DNA from: Pseudomonas sputi
Lineage (GTDB): Bacteria > Pseudomonadota > Gammaproteobacteria > Pseudomonadales > Pseudomonadaceae
Assembly: GCF_021603585.1 (NCBI RefSeq)
Contig: NZ_BQHI01000039.1
Coordinates: forward strand, 1-41,600
Length of the DNA: 41,600 nucleotides
Direction of reading: 5' to 3'
Shown here: piece after piece, positions 32,965 through 40,466 of the stretch
Layout: each line of letters begins with the position of its first letter
Position numbering within the stretch: the stretch's first letter is position 1
The notes under the pieces: model-generated
What the model saw: the letters and a program-made list of their open reading frames with translations, nothing else
What the model was told of the DNA's origin: nothing
Database searches by the model: none
Position numbers and translations under genes: made by a program

Positions 32965-33378
32965 TTACTTCACCACTTTAAGACTTGGCCGGCCGCTTGG
33001 GCGCGGCGGCTCGCTGTCCGGTGGCGGAACATCGTCATCCTGTTCGATCTCGTCTTCGTCATCCATCGGCGACTCCAGATCGAACACCATGCCCTGCCCG
33101 TTCTCCCGGGCATAGATCCCCAGAATTGCAGCAATCGGCACGTACAGGCTGTGCGGGACGCCGCCGAAGCGACCTTCGAAGGTCACCACGTCGTTGTCCA
33201 TGTGCAAATGCCGCACGGCACTTGGCGAAATGTTCAGGACAATCTGCCCGTCACTGGCAAATCCCTGTGGCACCTGCACTGCCGGGTACTCGGAATTGAC
33301 CAGCATGTGCGGGGTGCAATCGTTATCCACAATCCACTCGTAGAGCGCGCGGACCAGATAAGGTCGACTGGAGTTCAT
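32965..33378 (-). CDS. sspB: ClpXP specificity-enhancing factor SspB
   Basis: SspB binds the ssrA tag of stalled-translation products and delivers them to the ClpXP protease. It has 137 residues. The substrate-binding domain (about 1-105, beginning SSRPYLVRALYEWIVDNDCTPHMLV) is followed by an acidic, Pro-rich flexible linker, and the C-terminal ClpX-binding tail (RPSLKVVK). A strong RBS (AAGGAG) precedes ATG 33378. It follows sspA by 16 bases in one operon. Confidence 0.97.
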   Translation of the reverse strand: MNSSRPYLVRALYEWIVDNDCTPHMLVNSEYPAVQVPQGFASDGQIVLNISPSAVRHLHMDNDVVTFEGRFGGVPHSLYVPIAAILGIYARENGQGMVFDLESPMDDEDEIEQDDDVPPPDSEPPRPSGRPSLKVVK

Positions 33379-33394
33379 AGCGGCTCCTTAAGCC

Positions 33395-34012
33395 TTAGCG
33401 CATGTCGCGTTCGACACCAGACAGACTCGCCTGGAAAGCCTCACGCGCAAACTGACGCTCCATATAATCAAGCAGCGGCTTGGCCGGCCGCGGCAGTTCT
33501 ATACCCAGAATCGGCAAACGCCAGAGTATTGGCAATAGGCAGCAATCCACCAGACTTTGTTCCTCGCTGAGGAAAAACGGCTTGTCGGCAAACAGCGGCG
33601 ACACACCCGTCAGGCTTTCGCGTAATTCCTTGCGCGCCACGGCGCGAGCCGCTTCCTTGGTGCGCGAATCCAGAATCAGATCCACCAGACCACACCAGTC
33701 GCGCTGAATGCGATGAATCAGCAGACGGCTGTTGGCACGCGCCACCGGGTACACAGGCATCAATGGCGGATGCGGGTAACGCTCATCCAGATACTCCATC
33801 ACCACGGTCGACTCCCACAATGCCAGGTCACGATCGACCAGCGTGGGCAGACTGCCGTAAGGGTTCACTTCAATCAGTTTAGGCGGCTGACGACCAGCCT
33901 CCACAAAAATGATTTCGGCGCTGACACCCTTCTCTGCAAGCACGATGCGCACTCGGTGGGAATAGTGGTCGGCGGGGTCGGAGTAACAGGCCAACCGATT
34001 GGTCACGCCCAT
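33395..34012 (-). CDS. sspA: Stringent starvation protein A
   Basis: SspA is a GST-fold protein without GST activity that binds RNA polymerase and modulates stress and virulence genes. It has 205 residues. The thioredoxin-like N-terminal domain ([24 protein letters not shown], ... [19 protein letters not shown]) and helical C-terminal domain are typical. AGGAGG lies 6 bases before ATG 34012. It is the first gene of sspAB. The gap upstream to petC (34013-34159) holds the petABC terminator-like hairpin and presumably the sspA promoter, for which I could not assign clear elements. Confidence 0.96.
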   Translation of the reverse strand: MGVTNRLACYSDPADHYSHRVRIVLAEKGVSAEIIFVEAGRQPPKLIEVNPYGSLPTLVDRDLALWESTVVMEYLDERYPHPPLMPVYPVARANSRLLIHRIQRDWCGLVDLILDSRTKEAARAVARKELRESLTGVSPLFADKPFFLSEEQSLVDCCLLPILWRLPILGIELPRPAKPLLDYMERQFAREAFQASLSGVERDMR

Positions 34013-34049
34013 GGCGATCCTCCTCGCTTGTTGAAATAGTCGGAGCCGG

Positions 34050-34133
34050 AAAAACGCGCGCGCCCAGAGGGCGCCTCCCGCAACGGCTGGCGAACCAGAC
34101 GTTGCGCTTCAGAGGCGCCCTTGGGCGCGCGCG
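34050..34133 (-). terminator. Very long nested hairpin after petC, probable terminator
   Basis: Outer arms of 22-23 bases (34055-34077 and 34112-34133) pair with only one bulged base. Inside them CGCAACG (34079-34085) pairs with CGTTGCG (34100-34106), and CTGG/CCAG close on a CGAA loop. The whole is an almost continuous hairpin of about 79 bases. On the - strand it is followed by five U (34050-34054), so it can end the petABC transcript. It is far longer than an ordinary terminator. Confidence 0.82.
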
Positions 34134-34159
34134 ATTAACAGCAATTGCTTGAAGCGTTA

Positions 34160-34942
34160 TCAGTGCACGTCTTTCCAGTATTCACGCTTGAGCAGGTAGG
34201 CGAACACAAAGAAGAACGCCAGGTACAGCAAGACATAAGTACCGATGCGCTGATGTTGCAGCTTAACCGGGTTAGCCGAGTAAGCCAGGAAGGTTACCAG
34301 ATTCTTGACCTTCTCATCGAACTGCTCTTCGTTGAGGGTTCCGGTTTTCGGCACGATGGTTAACTGATCACACGCTTCATGAGTCAGAGGCGTGCCGGTC
34401 AGCGGGTCATATTGTTTCTTGCCGTCTTCGACGATCTGTACCTGCTTGCAACCCACGACCTGCCGGCCTTGCAGGCCGACCAGCACGTTAGGCATGCCGA
34501 CGTTCGGGAAGACCTTGTTGTTCACGCCCCACGGACGCGCAGGATCTTCGTAGAACGACTTGAGGTAACCGTAGAGCCAGTCGGTGCCACGGACACGAGC
34601 CACCAGCGTCAGGTCCGGCGGCGCTGCACCGAACCAGGTCTTGGCGTCAGCCGGCTGCATGCCGATGTTCATGTGATCACCGATCTTGGCGCCGGTGAAC
34701 ACCAGTTTTTCCAGCATCAGTTCGTGCGGAATGCCGAGGTCATCGGCCACACGCTCGTAACGCTGGAACTTGGCACTGTGGCAACCCATGCAATAGTTGG
34801 CGAAGGTGCGGGCACCATCCTGCAGGGCAGCCTTGTCAGAAACGTCGATGTCGACCTTTTCCAGTTCCGGACCGCCGTGTTCGGCCGCGAAAGACAGCAC
34901 TGGCAGAGCAGCAAAAATCAGAGCACAAAATAACTTTTTCAT
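34160..34942 (-). CDS. petC: Ubiquinol-cytochrome c reductase, cytochrome c1
   Basis: This is the cytochrome c1 subunit of the bc1 complex (complex III). It takes electrons from the Rieske protein and passes them to soluble cytochrome c in the periplasm. I choose ATG 34942 (M-K-K-L-F-C-A-L), 260 residues, because it overlaps the petB stop by one base and gives a proper signal peptide (cleavage after FAA). The open frame to 35182 is a shadow inside petB. The covalent haem c motif CMGCH is at 51-55. One C-terminal transmembrane anchor (about 233-252) is followed by LKREYWKDVH. Confidence 0.97.
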   Translation of the reverse strand: MKKLFCALIFAALPVLSFAAEHGGPELEKVDIDVSDKAALQDGARTFANYCMGCHSAKFQRYERVADDLGIPHELMLEKLVFTGAKIGDHMNIGMQPADAKTWFGAAPPDLTLVARVRGTDWLYGYLKSFYEDPARPWGVNNKVFPNVGMPNVLVGLQGRQVVGCKQVQIVEDGKKQYDPLTGTPLTHEACDQLTIVPKTGTLNEEQFDEKVKNLVTFLAYSANPVKLQHQRIGTYVLLYLAFFFVFAYLLKREYWKDVH

Positions 34943-36153
34943 CAGCCAGTCACCCTTTCCGGAACCGGTTTGGTCTTCTCGAGCCTGGTGTAGAACGGCA
35001 TCAGAATGAAGTAAGCGAAGTACAGGAAGGTGCAGACCTGCGACAGCAGCGTACGGCCTGGCGTCGGGGCCAGAACGCCCAGAATGCCGAGAATCACGAA
35101 CGAAATGCAGAACACCACCAGCCAGATCTTGCTCATCCAGCCTTTGTAGCGCATCGACTTGACCGGGCTGCGGTCGAGCCACGGCAGGACGAACAGCACC
35201 GCAATCGCCGCCCCCATGGCGATAACGCCCATGAGCTTGTCAGGGACCGCACGCAGGATCGCGTAGAACGGTGTGAAGTACCAGACCGGCGCAATGTGCT
35301 CAGGAGTCTTGAACGGGTTGGCTTGCTCGAAGTTAGGCTTTTCGAGGAAGTATCCGCCCATTTCCGGGAAGAAGAACACAATGAAGCAGAAGATAAACAG
35401 GAACACCACCACACCGACGATATCTTTCACGGTGTAGTACGGGTGGAAAGCGATACCGTCCAGCGGCACACCGTTTTCGTCTTTGTGCTTCTTGATGTCC
35501 ACGCCGTCCGGGTTGTTCGAGCCGACTTCGTGCAACGCCAGGATGTGCAGCACCACCAGACCGAGAATCACGATCGGCAGCGCGACCACGTGCAGGGCGA
35601 AGAAGCGGTTCAGGGTGATCCCGGAAATCAGGTAGTCACCACGAATCCATTGGGTCAGGTCGTTGCCGATGACCGGGATCGCACCGAACAGCGAGATGAT
35701 CACCTGGGCGCCCCAGTAGGACATCTGACCCCACGGCAGCAGGTACCCCATGAAGGCTTCGGCCATCAGCGCCAGATAGATCAGCATGCCGAAGACCCAC
35801 ACCAGCTCACGCGGTTTCTGGTACGAACCGTAGAGCAGGCCACGGAACATGTGCAGATAGACCACGATGAAGAACGCCGAAGCGCCGGTGGAGTGCAGCA
35901 GGCGCAAGATCGAACCGTACTCGACGTCGCGCATGATGTATTCGACGGAAGCGAAGGCCTCTTCCGCCGATGGGGTGTAGCTCATGGTCAGCCAGACACC
36001 GGTGACGATCTGGTTGACCAGAACGAGCAGCGCCAGCGAGCCGAAGAAGTAGAAGAAGTTGAAGTTTTTTGGAGCGTAATACTTGCTGAGATGGTCTTCC
36101 CACATCTTGGTGGCGGGGAAGCGCGCATCAACCCAATCCATGAACTTGCTCAT
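34942..36153 (-). CDS. petB: Ubiquinol-cytochrome c reductase, cytochrome b
   Basis: This is the membrane core of the bc1 complex, carrying both b haems and the Qo and Qi quinone sites. I choose ATG 36153 (M-S-K-F-M-D-W), 403 residues. The GTG one codon upstream is possible but unneeded. Both haem-ligand pairs are present: His87/His188 and His101/His203. The Qo-site motif appears as PVWY in the segment HIAPVWYFTP. About eight transmembrane helices are predicted. Its start overlaps the petA stop by one base (TGATG) and its stop overlaps the petC start. Confidence 0.97.
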   Translation of the reverse strand: MSKFMDWVDARFPATKMWEDHLSKYYAPKNFNFFYFFGSLALLVLVNQIVTGVWLTMSYTPSAEEAFASVEYIMRDVEYGSILRLLHSTGASAFFIVVYLHMFRGLLYGSYQKPRELVWVFGMLIYLALMAEAFMGYLLPWGQMSYWGAQVIISLFGAIPVIGNDLTQWIRGDYLISGITLNRFFALHVVALPIVILGLVVLHILALHEVGSNNPDGVDIKKHKDENGVPLDGIAFHPYYTVKDIVGVVVFLFIFCFIVFFFPEMGGYFLEKPNFEQANPFKTPEHIAPVWYFTPFYAILRAVPDKLMGVIAMGAAIAVLFVLPWLDRSPVKSMRYKGWMSKIWLVVFCISFVILGILGVLAPTPGRTLLSQVCTFLYFAYFILMPFYTRLEKTKPVPERVTG

Positions 36154-36746
36154 CACGCTTTCTCCGTATCGACGCCAATGACAATCAGGTCATCGGTCTC
36201 ATAGGAATGCGGGGGTACTGGCAGGTTCAAAGGCGCAGGTTGCGACTTGTAGACGCGGCCAGCCAGATCGTAGTGAGAACCGTGGCAAGGGCAGAAATAA
36301 CCGCCTACCCAGTCTTTGCCCAGATCTGCGGGTGCCACTTCGGGACGGAAGGTCGGTGAGCAACCCAGGTGAGTGCAGATCCCGATCAGCAGCAGGATTT
36401 CCGGCTTGATCGAACGCACTTCAGGGTCGACATAAGGGGGTTGCGTGGAGTTTTTGGAGGTCGGATCGGAGAGCTGGCCTTCGATCTTTTTGAGATTCCC
36501 CAGGATTTCCTCGGTACGGCGGACAATGAACACCGGCTGGCCGCGCCATTCAGCAATCATCTGCTGTCCTGGCTCGATTTTGCTGACATTCACTTTCACC
36601 GGTGCCCCGGCGGCTTTCGCCTTGGCACTGGGAAACCATGACCCCACGAACGGGACCGCAGCCCCCACCGCTCCTGCAGCACCCACCACGGATGTGGCTG
36701 CTACCAAGAAGCGACGCCGGCCTGCATTCACGCCGTCATTGCTCAT
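36153..36746 (-). CDS. petA: Ubiquinol-cytochrome c reductase, Rieske iron-sulfur subunit
   Basis: This Rieske 2Fe-2S protein of the bc1 complex accepts the first electron from ubiquinol at the Qo site. It has 197 residues. The N-terminal twin-arginine motif (GRRRFLVAATSVVGAAG) shows Tat-dependent insertion with a single uncleaved anchor. The cluster ligands lie in CTHLGC (Cys124, His126) and CPCH (Cys152, His155), with the bracing disulfide Cys129-Cys154. GGGAGAGG lies a few bases before ATG 36746. First gene of petABC. Confidence 0.97.
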   Translation of the reverse strand: MSNDGVNAGRRRFLVAATSVVGAAGAVGAAVPFVGSWFPSAKAKAAGAPVKVNVSKIEPGQQMIAEWRGQPVFIVRRTEEILGNLKKIEGQLSDPTSKNSTQPPYVDPEVRSIKPEILLLIGICTHLGCSPTFRPEVAPADLGKDWVGGYFCPCHGSHYDLAGRVYKSQPAPLNLPVPPHSYETDDLIVIGVDTEKA

Positions 36747-36893
36747 TCAGTCCTCTCCCATCAGCTTTGTGGCCTGTTAAATCAGGCGTCTACTAAATTG
36801 AAACTATGTACTTATAAAAATTTTGCCGAATGGTAATGAAAACCCCCAATTCTGACAAGGTAATTACCCGGAGGGCTGGCCCTCAAGCCTTGT

Positions 36894-36920
36894 AGTATAG
36901 GGGGTCTACGAATGTGGCAA
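36894..36920 (-). promoter_or_regulatory. Possible petABC promoter
   Basis: On the - strand TTGCCA (36915-36920) and TATACT (36894-36899) are separated by 15 bp, a short spacer. It would give a leader of about 140 bases before petA. The -10 element is good, the -35 assignment is uncertain. Confidence 0.45.
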
Positions 36921-36956
36921 GTTGTCACAGCGCAATTATTCAAGAAATCGCACGCA

Positions 36957-36993
36957 TAAAAAAACGCCCGGTTCCGTGAGGAATCGGGCGTTC
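36957..36993 (-). terminator. Terminator of rplM-rpsI
   Basis: A stem pairs AACGCCCG with CGGGCGTT and continues with TTCC/GGAA past one mismatch. The A run at 36957-36964 gives a long U tract on the - strand, and TTCTTTTT lies on the + side. It lies 22 bases beyond the rpsI stop. Confidence 0.92.
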
Positions 36994-37014
36994 TTTTTGA
37001 ACGTGGAAGCGAAA

Positions 37015-37407
37015 TTAACGCTTCGAGTACTGCGGACGCTTACGCGCTTTACGCAGACCAACTTTCTTACGTTCAACTTCACGGGCGTCGCGGGTAACGA
37101 AGCCAGCTTTGCGCAGAGCGCTGCGCAGGGTTTCGTCGTAGTCCATCAGAGCGCGAGTGATGCCGTGGCGGATTGCGCCAGCCTGACCACTTACACCACC
37201 ACCGATGACGGTGACGTAGATGTCGAATTTCTCGACAGTCTCAGTCAGTTCCAGCGGCTGACGAACTACCATGCGGGCAGTTTCGCGACCGAAGAACGTG
37301 TCCAGGGAGCGGTTGTTGATGGAGATGTTACCAGTACCCGGACGCAGGAAAACGCGTGCGGTTGCGGTCTTGCGACGGCCAGTGCCGTAATTTTGAGTCG
37401 CCGACAT
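37015..37407 (-). CDS. rpsI: 30S ribosomal protein S9
   Basis: S9 is a small-subunit protein whose basic C-terminal tail contacts P-site tRNA. It has 130 residues. The N-terminal segment [19 protein letters not shown], the central [20 protein letters not shown] motif, and the C-terminus ending [12 protein letters not shown] are diagnostic. It follows rplM by 14 bases, the universal L13-S9 pair. Confidence 0.99.
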   Translation of the reverse strand: MSATQNYGTGRRKTATARVFLRPGTGNISINNRSLDTFFGRETARMVVRQPLELTETVEKFDIYVTVIGGGVSGQAGAIRHGITRALMDYDETLRSALRKAGFVTRDAREVERKKVGLRKARKRPQYSKR

Positions 37408-37421
37408 AATGAACTATTCCG

Positions 37422-37850
37422 TTAAATCTTCAGTTCTTGGGGCTGCTGAGCAGTATGAGGGTGTGCAGCGCCCGCATAGACTTTCAGCTTACGGTACATG
37501 TCGCGACCCAGCGGGTTTTTAGGCAGCATGCCTTTAACCGCGGTCTCGATCACGCGCTCAGGGGCCTTGGCGATCAGTTTTTCAAAGTTGATCGACTTGA
37601 TACCGCCCGGGAAACCGGAGTGGGAGTAGTACATTTTGTCAGTGGTTTTAGCGCCGGTAACACGGATCTGCTCGGCGTTGATCACGACGATGTAGTCGCC
37701 GGTGTCAACGTGAGGAGTGTACTCAGGCTTGTGCTTGCCACGCAGACGGCTCGCGATTTCGGTGGCCAGACGACCCAGGGTCTGACCAGCAGCGTCGACG
37801 ACAAACCAGTCGCGCTTTACTGTTTCCGGTTTAGCAGTAAAAGTTTTCAT
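37422..37850 (-). CDS. rplM: 50S ribosomal protein L13
   Basis: L13 is an early-assembling large-subunit protein. It has 142 residues with the typical N-terminus ([19 protein letters not shown]), the [17 protein letters not shown] segment and the C-terminal segment [23 protein letters not shown] lies 9 bases before ATG 37850. A good promoter and a short stem-loop leader lie upstream. In E. coli L13 represses its own operon through the leader, and the same may hold here. Confidence 0.99.
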   Translation of the reverse strand: MKTFTAKPETVKRDWFVVDAAGQTLGRLATEIASRLRGKHKPEYTPHVDTGDYIVVINAEQIRVTGAKTTDKMYYSHSGFPGGIKSINFEKLIAKAPERVIETAVKGMLPKNPLGRDMYRKLKVYAGAAHPHTAQQPQELKI

Positions 37851-37868
37851 TCTTTATAGCCTCAGGGG

Positions 37869-37890
37869 CCGCCTGTAAATAAGACGGCGG
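37869..37890 (-). promoter_or_regulatory. Stem-loop in the rplM leader
   Basis: CCGCC (37886-37890 read on the - strand) pairs with GGCGG (37869-37873) around a 12-base A/T-rich loop. It lies between the predicted transcription start and the Shine-Dalgarno (GAGG). It is a candidate L13 autoregulation site by analogy with E. coli. Binding is not shown by sequence. Confidence 0.45.
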
Positions 37891-37919
37891 ATCTTACTGA
37901 ATAGTGCGTACTTTGACAA
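37891..37919 (-). promoter_or_regulatory. Promoter of rplM-rpsI
   Basis: On the - strand TTGTCA (37914-37919) and TAAGAT (37891-37896) are separated by the ideal 17 bp. The predicted leader is about 35 bases. Confidence 0.78.
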
Positions 37920-38094
37920 GTCAAAGGCAGCCGGATACAGACGCTTTCGGGGGCTCGGGTCGGCGCGTCCGTTCAACGGCAAGATTCTTCGGCGGCGGGG
38001 CATCACTTCCACTGCAGAAAGAGGTCGGCAATTATGCAGATTGCGAAAAAAATTTCAACCTGCTTTTATGCTTGTTTTGCCCAAGGAGCACCCG

Positions 38095-39135
38095 ATGGAC
38101 TATCGCCAGCTAGGCCGTACCGACCTTAACGTGAGTGCAATCTGCCTCGGCACCATGACCTGGGGCGAGCAAAACACTGAAGCTGAAGCCTTCGCCCAGA
38201 TCGAACGGGCAAAAGAGGCCGGGATCAATTTCCTCGACACCGCCGAGATGTACCCGGTGCCACCGAAAGCCGAAACCTACGCCACCACCGAGCGCTATAT
38301 CGGCAATTACTTCAAGAGCCGCGGCGATCGCGCCGACTGGATCCTCGCCAGCAAGATCGCCGGCCCCGGCAACACCATCGACTACATCCGCGACAAGAAC
38401 CTGCGCCACAACCGCCAGCACATCACCGAGGCCGTGGACGCCAGCCTCCAGCGCCTGCAGACCGACTACATCGATCTCTACCAGTTGCACTGGCCGGAGC
38501 GCAGCACCAACTTTTTCGGACAGCTGGGCTACAAACACCAGACCGAAGCCAACCTGACGCCGCTTGAAGACACCCTCGAAGCACTCGATGAGCAAGTGAA
38601 GGCGGGCAAGATCCGTCACATCGGTCTGTCCAACGAGACCCCGTGGGGCACCATGCGTTTTCTCGCCCTGGCCGAAGCCCGTGGCTGGCCTCGCGCAGTG
38701 TCGATCCAGAACCCGTACAACCTGCTCAATCGCAGTTTCGAGATCGGTCTGGCGGAAATCGCCATCCGCGAACAATGCGGCCTGCTCGCCTATTCGCCGC
38801 TGGCGTTCGGTTTCCTGTCGGGCAAGTACGAAGGCGGGGCGCGTCCACCGAAAGGCCGCCTGAGCCTCTACAGCCGCTTCAGTCGCTACTTCAACCCGCA
38901 ATCGGAAGCGGCGTGCAGCCGTTATGTGGCACTGGCCCGTGAACACGGCCTGGATCCGGCGCAAATGGCCCTGGCGTTTGTGAACCAGCAACCGTTCGTC
39001 ACCAGCAACATCATCGGGGCGACGACGCTGGAGCAACTGGACAGCAACATTGCCAGTTACGAGCTGAAACTGTCGAAGGAAGTGCTGGAAGGAATCGAAG
39101 CGATTCACAAGGATCACCCGAATCCGGCGCCGTAA
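38095..39135 (+). CDS. tas: NADP(H)-dependent aldo-keto reductase, Tas-like
   Basis: This is an aldo-keto reductase with the TIM-barrel fold. I choose ATG 38095 (M-D-Y-R-Q-L-G-R-T), 346 residues, with AAGGAG 6 bases upstream. The open frame back to 38041 adds an unrelated Lys-rich stretch. The catalytic tetrad residues fit the family: Asp and Tyr in FLDTAEMYPVPP, Lys in ASKIAGPG and His in LYQLHWPERSTN. The sequence closely follows E. coli Tas (GTMTWGEQN, RLQTDYIDLYQLHW, IQNPYNLLNRSFE, FVNQQPFVTSNIIGATT). The physiological substrate is unknown. It is divergent from rplM and convergent with the acyl-CoA dehydrogenase. Confidence 0.92.
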   Translation: MDYRQLGRTDLNVSAICLGTMTWGEQNTEAEAFAQIERAKEAGINFLDTAEMYPVPPKAETYATTERYIGNYFKSRGDRADWILASKIAGPGNTIDYIRDKNLRHNRQHITEAVDASLQRLQTDYIDLYQLHWPERSTNFFGQLGYKHQTEANLTPLEDTLEALDEQVKAGKIRHIGLSNETPWGTMRFLALAEARGWPRAVSIQNPYNLLNRSFEIGLAEIAIREQCGLLAYSPLAFGFLSGKYEGGARPPKGRLSLYSRFSRYFNPQSEAACSRYVALAREHGLDPAQMALAFVNQQPFVTSNIIGATTLEQLDSNIASYELKLSKEVLEGIEAIHKDHPNPAP

Positions 39136-39145
39136 TCCAGGACGA

Positions 39146-39175
39146 TGATCGTTCCCACCCGCGTGGGAACGATCA
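39146..39175. repeat. Perfect 13-bp palindrome between convergent genes
   Basis: TGATCGTTCCCAC and GTGGGAACGATCA form a perfect stem with a 4-base loop in the 47-base gap between tas and the convergent acyl-CoA dehydrogenase. There is no U run on either side. The sequence resembles the GTTCCCACGC-type palindromes that I recall as dispersed intergenic repeats in fluorescent pseudomonads. It may also stop or stabilise both transcripts. Confidence 0.7.
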
Positions 39176-39182
39176 CGCTGCA

Positions 39183-40319
39183 TTACAGCGACCGCGCAAT
39201 GATCTCCTTCATGATTTCATTGGTGCCCGCATAGATCCGCTGCACCCGCGCATCCGCCCAGGCCCGGGCCACCGGGTATTCCCACATGAAACCGTAGCCA
39301 CCATGCAGTTGCACGCACTCATCGAGCACCTTGCATTGCAGATCGGTTCCCCAATACTTCGCCATCGCCGCTGTCGGCACGTCGAGTTTGCCTTGCAGGT
39401 GCAGCTCCAGGCACCGATCGACGAACACCCGGCCGATCTGTATCTCGGTGGCCATTTCCGCCAGTTTGAAGCGGGTATTCTGGAAGTCGGCAATCGACTT
39501 GCCGAACGCCTTGCGCTCGCGGGTGTAATCCAGCGTCCACTGCAGCGCCGCCTCGGCTGAAGCCAGACCGCCAATCGCCACGGTCAAACGTTCCTGCGGC
39601 AGCTCCTGCATCAGATAGGCAAATCCCGCCCCGGCCTGACCCAAGAGGTTTTCCTTCGGTACGCGCACGTCCTGGAAGAACAATTCCGACGTGTCCTGCG
39701 CCTTCATTCCGACCTTCTCCAGGCGTTTGCCCTTGTCGAAGCCCGGCGTGTTCGCCTCCACCAGAAACAGGCTGGTGCCTTTGGCGCCAGCTTTGGGATC
39801 GGTCTTGGCGACGACGATCACCAGATCCGCCAGGAAGCCATTGGTGATAAAAGTTTTCGAACCGTTGATCACATAGTCGTCGCCATCCAGCACCGCCGTG
39901 GTCTTGACCCCTTGCAGGTCGGAACCGGCGCCCGGTTCGGTCATGGCGATCGCGGTGACCATCTCTCCGGAGACCAGTTTCGGCAGGTATTTCTGCTTCA
40001 GCGCCTCACTGCCGTAATGCAGGATGTACGGTGCAACGATGTCCGAATGCAGCGAGAAACCGATGCCGGTCAGACCCAACCGCCCCACTTCCTCGATGAC
40101 CACCGCACTGTAGAGAAAGTCCGCCCCCAGCCCGCCATATTCCTCCGGTAAATGCGAGCAGAGCATCCCCGCCTCCCCCGCCTTGTTCCACAGTTTGCGG
40201 TCGATGTAGCCTTGCTTTTCCCATTGCCCGTGAAACGGCACGGCCTCTTTTTCGAGGAATGTTCGTACGCTGTCGCGGAACAATTCGTGCTCGGAGCTGA
40301 ACAAGGTTCTGGGAATCAT
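39183..40319 (-). CDS. Acyl-CoA dehydrogenase, long-chain (LCAD)-like
   Basis: This FAD enzyme introduces the alpha-beta double bond in an acyl-CoA and passes electrons to ETF. It has 378 residues. The N-terminal helical domain, the central segment AIAMTEPGAGSDLQGVKTTA, the segment YVINGSKTFITNG and the C-terminal QLHGGYGFMWEYPVARAWAD segment are standard. The segment MQELPQERLTVA holds Glu243, the position of the catalytic base in LCAD and isovaleryl-CoA dehydrogenases. The usual MCAD position reads YAGTNE, with Ala in place of Glu, which supports the LCAD-like class. The substrate chain length is not certain. It is transcribed divergently from the GlxA-type regulator, which may control it. 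Confidence 0.93.
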   Translation of the reverse strand: MIPRTLFSSEHELFRDSVRTFLEKEAVPFHGQWEKQGYIDRKLWNKAGEAGMLCSHLPEEYGGLGADFLYSAVVIEEVGRLGLTGIGFSLHSDIVAPYILHYGSEALKQKYLPKLVSGEMVTAIAMTEPGAGSDLQGVKTTAVLDGDDYVINGSKTFITNGFLADLVIVVAKTDPKAGAKGTSLFLVEANTPGFDKGKRLEKVGMKAQDTSELFFQDVRVPKENLLGQAGAGFAYLMQELPQERLTVAIGGLASAEAALQWTLDYTRERKAFGKSIADFQNTRFKLAEMATEIQIGRVFVDRCLELHLQGKLDVPTAAMAKYWGTDLQCKVLDECVQLHGGYGFMWEYPVARAWADARVQRIYAGTNEIMKEIIARSL

Positions 40320-40466
40320 GCGTCACCTTTTCTTTATTGTTGGAGGGATCAGACCTTCAGAGACTAAGCCTCGCTTCCGATACAGGACACTGGACACATC
40401 CGACAAAAAATAAGACGATCCAGCCGTCTGGTGACCACTTTCCCTTATAAAAACAAAAGTTGAATT

